NCBI RefSeq assembly: GCF_016906535.1
Contig: NC_057380.1
Span: forward strand, 620,001 to 684,000
Length of the DNA: 64,000 bases
Source of the DNA: Rhizoctonia solani
Lineage: Eukaryota; Basidiomycota; Agaricomycetes; Cantharellales; Ceratobasidiaceae
Direction: 5' to 3'
The position numbers and the translations under genes are program-made. This document shows, piece after piece, positions 26,040-36,667 of this stretch. The notes under the pieces were generated by a model. The model did not search any database, was not told where the DNA came from, and was given only the letters and a program-made list of their open reading frames with translations. Numbering within the stretch: position 1 is the first letter of the stretch; every line of letters begins with the position of its first letter.

Positions 26040-27075
26040 AACGAAGGTGGTTCTGAACCCCCAAGACACGCCCGCAATAGATCGCTTGCCTGGTGCAAGG
26101 CCGAAGCCACGCGACATGCCAGCCACTCGTGGGCTCTCGAATGGTCCTCCCAACCCCACTCTCGATTTGTTTCAGACCATATTCGTCGCAACCCACCCCC
26201 GTCCCTCCAACCCTTTTCAAAACATTCCCTCACCATCGCACCATCCACGCCCGGTTCAATCAGGTCATCATGGGCTACGCCTTTCTCGGCGAATATCGAG
26301 AATGATTTCGCCACGACGTCGATCCCAGCTACCCGTGTGGGACCCCCCGTCAAACTCTCGACCACGTCCTACGGAAGTGCCCTGCATACGATCACGCCAG
26401 AATGACCCTTCGAGAAGCGTCAGAACCAATGCTGAGCTCTGTTCTTTTTGGCACCGCCACTGGTCTCCGAGCTGTTGCAAGCTTCCTTCACTGTACAAGG
26501 TTATAATGCTGAAAATCAGTGCGTGTGTTTAAGTGAGAATTGAGCTGAAATCAAGATCAATACATACTGATTTTAGGTATCAATTCTTCCATAGTCTGAT
26601 TCACGCTGAGGGAGGCACACTAACATTGTAATTGTCAGGCCATATCCTACTGAAAAAAGGAATCTTTTACTGATGTACTGATTTTCAGGATCTTATCACA
26701 CCACAGTGCTTAACTCAACAGATTCGTTCCAGATCTAATATGCCCCCCCCCTTCACCCGCCTTTCTATCTATGGTGACTCGGTCCGCTTATTTATGCTCG
26801 TTATGGCTTCTTTCTTGATACGTGCTCCTTCTCTTCCTCCGTTTGGGTTCATGTGTCTCTCTTACCCTCCTGTTCTGACCCTGTACCGCAACCGTTTGCG
26901 TTTTTTCGAGCTCCGGCTCTCTCAGGCCTAACTTTTGCCGTGTGGTCCCACCCGTCCTGTGCGTTCCCCCTCTGTGTCAACCGTGTTCTCCTCCTCTCTG
27001 TTGCCATGCATGTAGTAGAGGCCCGGTGTCCGACCATGTGTTCGGGTCCGAGTAATAAATTGTATCGAAAAAAAA
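26040..27075 (+). mobile_element. LINE 3' end carrying a MITE insertion
   Basis: Reading across two or three frames gives the C-terminal RNase H/Cys-His tail of a LINE ORF2: SWALEWSSQPHSRF, then ARFNQVIMGYAFLGEY, DPSYPCGTPRQTLDHVL with CPAYDHAR, and FGTATGLRAVASF. At that point the MITE (26489-26708) interrupts. After the MITE the tail resumes with a few codons and a stop near 26738, followed by a UTR and a short A run at about 27068-27075. Frame changes near 26230 and 26340 show decay. The 5' part is missing. Confidence 0.7.
26489..26708 (-). mobile_element. CACTG-ended MITE, copy 3
   Basis: A 220-nt copy inverted relative to copies 1 and 2, with ends CACTGTACAAGG and CACCACAGTG. It is flanked by a 3-bp direct repeat CTT (26486-26488 and 26709-26711). 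Inserted in the terminal codons of a LINE remnant. Confidence 0.88.
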
Positions 27076-27185
27076 TCCAGTATACGTGATCCAGTAGCCT
27101 GTTCTACACTTCTATATTTATGTAGTTTTGTGTTACAAATACCAAAAAAAAACTCCCAAACATTTAATCACCTTTCTCGGTCTCA

Positions 27186-27311
27186 CTCTGCAAAGTCCGC
27201 CGGAGCTCGTAAGCCCCAAATGCTCGAGAAGCATAAAAGAGATTACCATGAGCGTCTCATTTAAGTTTCTCAAGCATTTCGGGCTCACGAGCTCCGGCGG
27301 ATTTTGCAGAG
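27186..27311. repeat. Imperfect inverted repeat (hairpin-forming)
   Basis: The left arm begins CTCTGCAAAGTCCGCCGGAG; the reverse complement of the right arm begins CTCTGCAAAATCCGCCGGAG, and similarity continues for about 55 nt with a small central loop. No coding function. A short match (GATCCGCCGGAGCTC) occurs at about 62825. Confidence 0.8.
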
Positions 27312-27737
27312 TAGCTGAGATCTGTTGGAACAATTTTGGTGGTTATAAGACCTTTCAGACTCCACTTTTAATCTAAATTAACCCATCTACGCCTTGAAGT
27401 CGAACCTAGTTGGACCTATTCGGCTTTGTCGGTGGTTATACATGTGGGACGTTAAACGCAGCCTCAAGGTAAACGTGTAAACTTAGCCCGTGTAAGTGTA
27501 TGAAAAAGACGCGGATAGAATAAAGATCTGTGTATAACTAAGCTTCTTAGCTTAGTAAAAGTACATGAATTGATATGAGATTACCTATCTACATGAGGCT
27601 TGTATATGCGGTTTAAATACTCATACGTGTGAGAGAAAGGGAAAAAAAAACTGTCGATAAGACAACAGAGTACGCAGTACGCCCAGTGAACACCGAGAGA
27701 TACTATTGAGTTAGGCCGAGAACAGGGGAGAGAAATA

Positions 27738-27812
27738 ATTCAAGTATATACATATGTGTGTGTGTATGTGTATGTATGTGTATGTGTATATGTATATATA
27801 TATGTGTGCGTG
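27738..27812. repeat. TG/TA-rich microsatellite
   Basis: Tandem TGTG, TATG and TATA units run over about 75 nt in the gap between the LINE remnant and the dehydrogenase gene. The rest of 27312-28283 shows no gene. Confidence 0.8.
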
Positions 27813-28283
27813 CTATTTAAGAAGCGAGTGACTGAATTCTCAAATCAGGTCCGTTGTAAAGAGTAAAAACGATGAGAACTGTGTTGAATAATCCATCCTT
27901 TATATATTTGTTTAGTATCTAAGTTCCGAATACGGAAGACTCAGAGTACATGTGTGTAATGAACACGAGACCATACAGGCGAGATACGGTAGATGATAAG
28001 GAGACGAAGAAGCTGCGTAAAATATCGGAATCAAATGAGCATGTAGGAGCATGCATGGATGAGGTCTTACCGCGGCGCCATGGATTCGACGTCGCGTTCA
28101 ATAGATACAGAGTGTGAGAATGAAATGGAAATGGACTGTGCAACAAAGACATGTCGGCTCACTACTGTAGGGAAGAGCGCGATTGGTTGGGAATCGTTGC
28201 GATCAACAATATAAACCTCCCATGAGCCTCATTACGTCTCAGCTCCTTGACTCACTTCTTCCCGATAACATACATTAATTCCA

Positions 28284-29498
28284 ATGCCCCATAGCCTCGA
28301 GAACCACTCTGTATGGCTCATCACAGGCTGTAGCACTGGTATGGGCCGACACTTTGCCTTGGTACGTAGGCTCAATGCCATGAGCCCTGGGCACAGTACG
28401 ATGTATTCACATCCATCATCACTCGCATCCATACTGCTACTCAGACACTTTTGAGCCTGGGACAAAAGGTGATCGCAACGGCCCGGAACATCGACCAAGT
28501 CCGTGATATAGAACAAGCGGGAGCGGCTGTAATGACTGTGGATGTCACTTGGTCGCCAGACAAACTGAACGAAGTGGCTCAAAATGCAATCAAGGTCTAC
28601 GGAAGGGTGGACTACCTGATCAACAACGCCGGGTGAGTTTACAATCTCTAATCTGGAGAAAGTTTGCAGAGTAACATTTGATTGGTGATCAGATATGGAT
28701 ACCAAGGCACCATTGAGGAGATGAGTCACCAAGAGACTCATGACCTTTTCAGTGCAAGTACGTATAAAATGTTCATAATTACTAGCAAAATACTGCATCT
28801 GATGGTATTTGGATTGGATTGGCTGACAATAGATGTTTTCGGAGTTATGAACGTCACTCGATCATTTCTTCCTCATTTTCGTGAACGTCGTTCTGGTGGA
28901 ATCATAATCATGTCGTCTATTGCATCGACACAGTACTTTCCAGGAGGCGCCATGTACTGCATCACGAAAGCAGCAGTGGCAGCGGTAGGGGAAGCGCTGA
29001 AGGTCGAACTGGATCCTTTGGGGATCAAGGTGCTCACGGTTGATCTAGTAGGTTCCTGAAATGGAGATACCACCCACGGCCTTGTAGCTTACTGAATGAG
29101 CCTTCTAATAACGATTTGACAGGGAAAATTCCGCACTTCATTTTTGGAACGAGACACAAACCTCAAGAAGGCTTCCCAGATGATTCCAGATTATAAACCC
29201 GTTAATGACTGGTTTGATGACTTTAGGGACAAGATCGCAGGGAATCAGCCCAACGATCCCAAGTTGGGAGTGCTCCGGATAATCGAGATAATTACTCAAA
29301 GCGGTATGGCTACCGGTAAAGAAGTGCCGGGGCGCATTCCTTTGGGAGTGTGAGTCAGTCAAGCATAATAATTATTGATTATACTAATCATTGAATTCGT
29401 CTTGTAGTGACGCAAAAGAGCAATTGATCAAGAGATGTCAGGATACCGTCGAGCAGCTCGAAGAGTGGAGCGATATTATTTGTTCAACAGGTTATTGA
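28284..29498 (+). CDS. Short-chain dehydrogenase/reductase (SDR)
   Basis: Six exons by eye: 28284-28361, 28445-28632, 28693-28757, 28833-29047, 29123-29349, 29408-29498. The ATG at 28284 opens MPHSLENHSVWLITGCSTGM, where TGCSTGMG is the cofactor-binding TGxxxGxG motif. LINNAG follows. The catalytic triad appears as IIIMSSIAS (Ser) and YCITK (YxxxK). VDLGKFRTSF closes the fold, and the protein ends DIICSTGY at TGA 29496-29498, about 287 residues, normal for the family. All junctions keep frame, so it looks functional. SDRs reduce or oxidise alcohols and ketones with NAD(P); the closest type is the oxidoreductase group with a TGCSTGxG start, but the substrate is unknown. Confidence 0.9.
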
Positions 29499-30725
29499 AT
29501 CACCTACCGTCATTTGACCCACTGTGAACCTACTCAGCCCGAGAATCATGTAACTTTTCATGAGCCAAATGCAAGAAAAAGAGCTCCTCTGTTATATATT
29601 GAGCGCTTATGAGAAGCGGAATGGAGACAATTCTCTGGTTCTCAAACATGACATGGATCGCATAATCTTCATCAACAGCTCCGAGGCCCTTACATTCGTC
29701 CAATTCCTTGCTCAGCATATTGCTCTTCAATCCACGTTTAGCTTTACTATGAGAAGCAATCTGAGAACTCGGCGATCGCCCCGAGGAACTTTCTGTTGAG
29801 CTAAATGAAACTTAATAGCTCAGGTATAATATTGTAGCAGTGAATAGAAGCGATACTGAGCCTGTTAAGTATATGATGAAAGCGAGTGTAGATTGAGCTG
29901 GGATAAATGCGACGAACGGCGTCGCTTAAATACAGTAGGGCAAACAATGAACGCGCATAGCACGTAGTGCAGACAAAAGAAATACTGACAATAAGGAAGA
30001 GGAGACGATATTCTGGGATGAGGAATATGAGAGCTTCGATCAGGAAAAGAAGTCTCGTTCAATACTTTCTGTATAGGGTACGTCGGTACGAGCGGATCCC
30101 CTAAGAGGTTTTATTTCACCCTTTTTGCACCATACGTGCGTTTTCTCGACGGCTGCTCCCATTCAGTGGACACTTCAGGCCAAGGAGTAGGCCTCGACGA
30201 TGGACAGGATTAGCATCACCGAGCGGGATTTATCTGGTAAGATGAATAATAAAACATATAGATATAAAGAAGATTCAATGTACGATGAAACTTTAGGGAT
30301 GGCGGGCAGGTTCTGAAAACACGATGATAGGGAATATCATTCGGGGATGCCCCTTAAAGAAACTTGAAATGCTAAGCCCAGTGCTATTAGAAGATATGTT
30401 GCGTAATTGATTCACCAAACCAATCAACTCCGATGTAAACATACGAATATACCCTCAAATATTTATTATATCATGCTTATACTTGCTCTTCATCGTAAAG
30501 CTGGGCAACATATGCATGTGGTGAGTGTCGTAAGCATAAATACGAAGTATTGATTTGATCATAGTACGATGACGGCGTATGTACGTGGATATGCTTCTGA
30601 ATTGTATACGATTAAAGAAATGTTTGTATTAAAGTCGCCGAGCGATGTATCAACAATAACCAAAAACCAAAAGCCCAACGAGCTATACGGAGCCAGAATA
30701 TGACGGGTACTTCCGGGCCCATAAG
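29499..30725. other. Intergenic, no gene supported
   Basis: A 79-codon frame at 29560-29799 has no recognisable motif. Otherwise AT-rich sequence between the two convergent genes. Confidence 0.45.
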
Positions 30726-33650
30726 CTACGATCCGATATGGATATAAGGTACCCAGCGTCCAAACTCCTTCTCACCAACCTTCTCGCGCAGTGCTGCCAA
30801 AGCATGATGCAACGCTTTCCCTACTTCTCCATTCCCGATTTTCCTACTCTCCATTAATTGCGCATATATCTTGTCAGCCATAAAGGGTGTGTCATCGTCG
30901 GCCACAGACCACATGGGTGCAATCACACTCGGGTATCCCGCCATTAACATACCAGACGCAAGGTGTATCACTTCGTCAGGCAGCTTTTCATGCGCCATCG
31001 GACCCTGGCGAACGGACAGAAACGCCAGTCCTTTATCCTTGAACGACCGTCGGGTGATGGCGGCAAGGTCGAGAGCACCGTCGTGGAGATAAAATCCGCC
31101 CTTGGTGGATCAACAATGTTGTTGGGCATGGCATGCGAGATGTATCCAGTCGTGTTGTTTCATCGCACTGAGCACAGTTGTAGTAGTCGCCTGGTCGCCT
31201 GTAAGTTGGGAATACACTGCTCTATCCTTCGCATGCGATCTGATGTGTGTAAGCTCGCTGACGGAGCCAGGCAAAGGGCTATGGCCAGGCGTAGAGTCTT
31301 GACCGACAGCGAGTATCTCGGGAATGCAGCTCGGTACGGTCGGAGTATAAGCGAGTAGGGCAGTGAGCGTGGGCGTGTAGGACGATACAACGTGGTCGAA
31401 CACCCTTGACCTTGGTTGGTCATAATCTCCAGCGGCATGCAGGGGCAAGAGAGATGCAACACCAGTGGGACACCATGTAATATGCGGGAGTTCGTCCGTT
31501 GGAGGATTGTTCTATAAGATCTGGGTTAGTACAAACTCATCATTACGTCTAAAATTTTGAACTTACCAGATACCCCAGGTAATTCAGCACTGGCTTGACA
31601 ACATCGTACCACAGATTTGAAAGCACAAGCCCCATGGCCGGATCGGTTTCCTGGAGTGGGCGTCTGACCTTGCGCTCCGGGATTGGCCCGCGTCGCAACC
31701 ACGCTTCCACTTCCGAGCGAGCATTTCGTGCTTTCTGTTCGGTAAAGTTGGGAAGCGCCACATGGCTGATACGATTGTTTCCAGGTAAAATGAGAAGTGC
31801 GTCGCAACGAGTTTCGTGACAATTGATAACAACAACAGGGCCGTTTCGAGCAGCACGGAGTAGATCCTTGACCTTGGTCGGAAGAAGGAAGTCCCCAAAT
31901 CCAGGCAAGTCACGAATGTGGGCTAGTAAATCAATATATTCCGTGATTAGGCGGTGTCGATGTTCTGGAGGGACCGGGCGGGACTCTGGAGACTCGGAAC
32001 TAGTACGATGAAGTTGCTGGGTAATTGACTCCAGTCGAGCAGCAAGATCGGGATGGGACGATGCAAGGTTATCCAGAGGAGATCGAAGAATGAGCCTCCG
32101 ATTCCATACGGCGCGGCGCGCATGTTCCAGCCATTCGAGCGCTTTGTTGAATTCCAAGGACAGAATAGCAGTGGAAGCAGCTTGTGCCGCCAGGCCTTCG
32201 GCTACTGATAGATCTAGAAGTTGTTGCTCTTTGGTGGCGCCACCAAGCCAAATAAACTGATCCAAAAGTTCGAGAGTCGTACGGAAAGCTTCGACGGGTT
32301 CGAGGTAGCTATATTTAGACGCAAGCTCTGTCCAACGTAGGGCATTGTTGAAAACATCACGCGTTGCCCCATTTGATAAATCGGAGGAGTTACGGAATGA
32401 ACCGAGCGAGTTGTCCAAGTCAGAGCGATTACCCGTACGCCTATATTTATTGTGAAGAAGTATGGCTCGATTGAAATGTCGCAAAGACAACTCGGAATGT
32501 CCGTTGGGGGTGAGCGAAAGTACGCGGTCTTGGCATTTAATTGCTTTCTCGAGATCACTTGGTGTACCAAGACGCTGAAATCGGTCTCCATACGCCGCTC
32601 CGAGGTCAGCATAACGATCCAATTGGTCCGGGTGGCCGTCGGGAGTGAGCGCCGCTGCACAAGTCTTGTGCTCAATCGATTTGTCAAGGTCGTCGAGTTT
32701 CCCCAAACGTTGATATCGAATACCACATGACATTCCTAAGTTGGCATGGCGTTCCGGGTAGTCTGGATGGCCATCGGGAGTAAGCGCGAGCGCGCAAGAG
32801 TCACATTCGACCCACTTGTCGAGATCTTCGGGTTGTCCCAAGCGTTGGTATCGAGTACCATAAGACGCTCCGAGATCAGCATGACGATATGACAAATCTG
32901 GATGGCCGTTGGGGGTCAGTTCGAGTGCACGAGTCTTGTGATCAATGGATTTATTGAGGTCGCCGAGTTCTCCTAGCCGCTGATATCGAACACCATATGA
33001 CATCCCCAAGTTGGCGTGGCGTTCTGGTAGATCCGGGTGATCGTCGGGAGTGAGCGCGAGTGCGCGAGAGTCGGATTCGATCCATTTCTCGAGATCGTCG
33101 AGTTCGCCCAGGCATCGATACCGGTCGGCGTAGGATACTCCCAGAGTCGCGTGCCAGTTTGGAAGGTCTGGGTGGCCATCTGGAGTAAGAGCGACGACAC
33201 GGGCTTTACAGTCAATTGATTTCTCAAGGTCTTCGAGTTGCCCTAGGTGTCGAAATCGAACACTATGAGATATTCCTAGATTGCCTAATCGGTACGCAAA
33301 CTCCGGGTGGTCTTCAGGAGTCAATCCAAGCGCACGTTTGTGGCAGTCAATTGATTTCTCCATATCTTCGGGGTTATCGAGCTGACGAAATCGATCGTTG
33401 TAATACGCTCCAAGACAAGTGAGCTGGGTTGGCACGCGTGGGTGTTCATTCGGAGTCAGGTCGAGCGCACGGTTTCCATACTCGATAGCCTTCTCAATGT
33501 CATCCAGATTTCCGAGGTGGAGGAACTGCTCGTGATGAAGCTCTCCCTGTTCAAACAATCCTTCGTGGTCTGTCACGACGTGTCAGTTGGTGGATGAAGT
33601 GCCAAGCAAACATCCTGATGCTCACCTAGAGCCTCCATTGTAGCAGTCAT
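30726..33650 (-). CDS. TPR-repeat CHAT-domain protein, CHAT apparently degenerate
   Basis: The start is ATG at 33650 in a 25-nt exon (33650-33626); an intron (33625-33570) leads to a long exon (33569-31567) and, after intron 31566-31512, a last exon to 30726. Eight TPR units of about 45 residues follow the pattern DLxKSI, RALxLTP and HPDLPERHANLG. A linker is followed by a C-terminal CHAT domain, a caspase-like peptidase fold: VVVINCHETRCDALLI, HDWIHLACHA (catalytic His) and HLASGMLMAGYPSVIAPMWS. Two defects are visible. The family's LSACQTA motif reads LSVRQGP, so the catalytic Cys is Arg (codon 31010-31008). A TGA at 31112-31110 lies where compensating 1-nt indels are likely. TPR-CHAT proteins are highly multiplied in Rhizoctonia-like fungi and are suspected NLR-like or heterokaryon-incompatibility factors; that role is inferred. 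This copy is probably a dead protease or pseudogene. Confidence 0.85.
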
Positions 33651-34119
33651 TCGATCACTCTTCTTATTTAGATCAATGTGATTTCACGGCCTGGAAGTGC
33701 GCCTCGTTTTGGTCTCTGTGCCCTTTATTGGCATCAGCCATGAACTTGTTGTGCCAGGTGCCGCAGAGCTCTACTTACTTATGGCTGGAGTGCCGTTCCT
33801 CGTTTAGCTCAATAATTGAAACTATAATTTTCCCAGACCAACACGAATTTGGTACTTCTAACATAAACATTGGTTCAACTATACTGGTACGTTGAACTAA
33901 AGCTATCTCACCTTATGACTCGTTTCTCGTTGATCACCAAGTCCAAAGAATTATTGTTATCCTAACACAGCGGACACAGAGTTCGTCCATGGCCTATATA
34001 TAAGTACTGGATGGCATGTTCCTACCGCGGCCTGACACCTGTGGCTGTCAAACGGATGTTCTGGGCCCATTTTACCCCAAGATTTACCAATTATTTGTCC
34101 GATGTCACATGGCTATGTG
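33651..34119. other. Intergenic, promoter side of TPR-CHAT gene
   Basis: No gene recognised. Confidence 0.45.
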
Positions 34120-34316
34120 GCTAGGCCCTTACGGCTGCCCCAATAACACCTATGCCGGGTCTCAGCGACCCCCCAAGACTTTCCACCTCTGTAACGCGCT
34201 TCTCTCTCGCTTTCTGTCTTTTCTCTATCCTCTATTAGCTCATCATGGCTTGGTGCGTGGACTATTTGCCTTGTTCGCATGTAGCTTATAAAATATGAAT
34301 CCAAAAAAAAAAAAAC
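34120..34316 (+). mobile_element. LINE 3' UTR fragment with poly(A)
   Basis: CT-rich UTR sequence with TTGTTCGCATGTAGCTTATA, similar in organisation to the UTR of the 14324-14880 copy in reverse complement, ends in a run of about 13 A at 34303-34315. No coding part remains. Confidence 0.6.
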
Positions 34317-35404
34317 AATAAAACTGATGTCACGTGGACTTGCTGTCAATCCGATTCTGCGAATCGCGATTGTTACTTTGAATGACACTGGGTAGGGTCT
34401 TCCGTTACGCTCATCCTTGATTCTTGCCCCTGTTCACTCGGCAGGGAGAGTCGGGGACCCTAAACGAGGCTAGAATATAATCAATTCGAGTTAAATTAGG
34501 GTCAATTGCCGTGGCCGCAACATTCCGTGCATCTTCTAGCTCCATTGTAGCTTTGTTCCAGCCTCTCGGATCATGTTTGATGTTTTCAAATCTTCACGGT
34601 ATGAGTCCCTTCGTTTCGATCTTACTACGATATGTACTGTTATTGTATCATATGTATATAGACAAAAGGTTGCGCGAACGTTCACTGTACCGGTAAGAGG
34701 GACGAGCCGTTGGCGACGTAATCCGGTGGTGGTCGGTCTTTCACGATCATCCCCGCTGGCTATCCCTGTATCACGCTGTGTGTTTCTGTATTATTAGTAA
34801 CTTCAATTCATTTTCCAGTTTCTGTAGGATATACAGTATCATACAGCCGTTCATCATGAATGCTCAGTATACACTACTAGTACCGGACTCTGAGGAAAAC
34901 GTTGCCAAGCGTGCCCAAGACAGCCGATATGAAGTCTTGTGCGGTCTGAAATGCACCAATGTTCAATATTCTGAGCAGGATCTCGATGGATATTTCTCTT
35001 ACACATATACATATACTATATATGGCAAAAGCTAATTGATTAAAGCACTTAAGTTAGAGCTGAAGTTGAACAAGACCAAGGCCCATAATACACGGCCGTG
35101 AACCCCAAAAGTGATATTCTGGACACCAAAAGTCGCCCCTCATATGCGCAGTGCTAGCGAGATACGAACTGTATTTACGTGATTCCGCATCTCCGATTCA
35201 TTATTGTGTGTTGTCGAAGTTGCAGGTTCTGTATTTGTAGGTACAGGTGCCTGTCAAATACCAGAGAGAAAACAGATTTCTGTACTTTTAGGGGTCCCCG
35301 CACAGGGCTGTATAAACACATGGTGTAGCTATAGTCAGTACCGACATGAAATACAAACTAAGTATTTTATTTAGATGGGAGTGAGATGATAACCAAAAAA
35401 ACAA
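34317..35404. other. Intergenic, no gene supported
   Basis: A short frame from ATG at about 34856 (MNAQYTLLVPDSEEN) has no recognisable motif. Nothing else seen. Confidence 0.4.
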
Positions 35405-35815
35405 GAGATAATTGGCCTCAGGCCGGCACGGCGAAAAAAGGGGGAATAATAATGCGATGAGTAAGAGAGACGACCGGAACCGGCGGACGAGGAGGGGTGA
35501 GGGTCGGAGAGGTGGAACGCCGAACCGGGGTGCCACCGAGCGAGCTGAGTGGGCGGCCAAACCAGGACGAACGCGAGCAGAGGGTTTGGATAGGCGAGAC
35601 CCACAGAAAAAGGGGGAAACGAGTGAGTGATGCCGCTCGCAGGGTGTGGTATGAATGGAAGGGACCAAAGGCGCAAGCGCCGAACTATGGTATTACACAT
35701 GGATGGCAAATACAATACATAGGCGAATAGTGCCGATCTAAACCCCCAGCCTGGGCGGCCCAGTATAGGTTTTGCGGCCTCCACAGGCTCCGATGCAAAA
35801 CTCCACTCACATGGA
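35405..35815. repeat. Dispersed GC-rich repeat, copy 2
   Basis: Diverged second copy of the 3400-3765 repeat, same orientation, with shared blocks such as CGCCGAACCGGGGTGCCACC and GGCCTCCACAGGCTCCG. Confidence 0.6.
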
Positions 35816-36316
35816 ACAAGCTGTGTATAAACTTGTGCTGATCTTCAGTGGAAGAGTTGGTCAAATGGTTTCTATCTAACGACCGGTCCATCTTTCATAA
35901 TTTGGTCTTCTAGTGCGAGCGTCCTGTGCTCGCACGTATACTCACTCAGCCAATCCAGACTTTGGGTTTGCGCATGTGGGTGAGTCATTTTTTCCTGTTT
36001 AGTCTATGCCGCAGCGGTTGGGTCCTACACATCTTGTGTAAGTCTTGCAAGTTTCAATACTATTAGATATTTGTCTACGTATGGTAATTAACGCTCAAGG
36101 CCATATCCCAAGGTCACGTTTTTCCTACAGGAAGCCACCACCTTATCAAAACGTACGGGCCCGTCCCTAAACCCTAGCTTTCCCACTGATAAAAAGCTGT
36201 TCTGGAAACGCCGTCGCCATGCTTGGTTCTTTTATATTTAGCAAGCTGTGAGCGGAGATGTTGATTACTGCACATTTCACGTTGAGCTAGTATATGCTTG
36301 CCGTGTGAATCCGCAG
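35816..36316. other. Intergenic, flank of Copia insertion
   Basis: No gene seen. It ends at the 5-bp target duplication GATCC (36317-36321). Confidence 0.5.
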
Positions 36317-36321
36317 GATCC

Positions 36322-36586
36322 TGTAGAAATATCATGTAAATACTAGAGTAATCTAGTATGTTCCATCGCAGTAACCGAGTCAAGTGTCGAGTCATCGTTA
36401 TATGCGCAGTACCAGTCGCAGCACTCATTGATATGACTCAGAGGGTTATACGAGGTATATAAGGAGGCCCATTCGGCCCTCTAATCATCACCTCTATATT
36501 CACTTATCGTGTACTGTCTTTACTTTCTTATTACAACGTTTCTTTCATAGTATAAATACATTCTATTTTATCTAACTCTTTCTACA
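36322..36586 (+). repeat. Copia 5' LTR
   Basis: Begins TGTAGAAATATC and ends TCTTTCTACA (TG...CA). I see no difference from the 3' LTR. Contains a TATATAAGG promoter box. Confidence 0.95.
36456..36469 (+). promoter_or_regulatory. TATA box of Copia LTR
   Basis: TATATAAGGAGGCC within the LTR, about 130 nt before its end. The same 14 bases occur in the Gypsy LTR. The role as a core promoter is inferred. Confidence 0.55.
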
Positions 36587-36599
36587 GGTTATGAGCCCC
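36587..36599 (+). promoter_or_regulatory. Copia primer-binding site
   Basis: GGTTATGAGCCCC directly after the 5' LTR is complementary to the anticodon arm of initiator Met tRNA (GGGCTCATAACC). Copia elements are known to prime from a cleaved initiator tRNA half, so this fits a half-tRNA primer. Confidence 0.7.
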
Positions 36600-36667
36600 G
36601 CTTGTACGCTCAATAACCTCTGATAAATAGAATTATATATATACTACTTACATCAAGTATACTCACC

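Noticed and set aside
29560..29799. 79-codon frame after the SDR gene
   Set aside because: No motif, no supporting context, and frames this long occur by chance here.
34856..35035. Short frame MNAQYTLLVPDSEEN
   Set aside because: It ends in a low-complexity Tyr/Thr tail from a TATA-rich run and has no recognisable feature.
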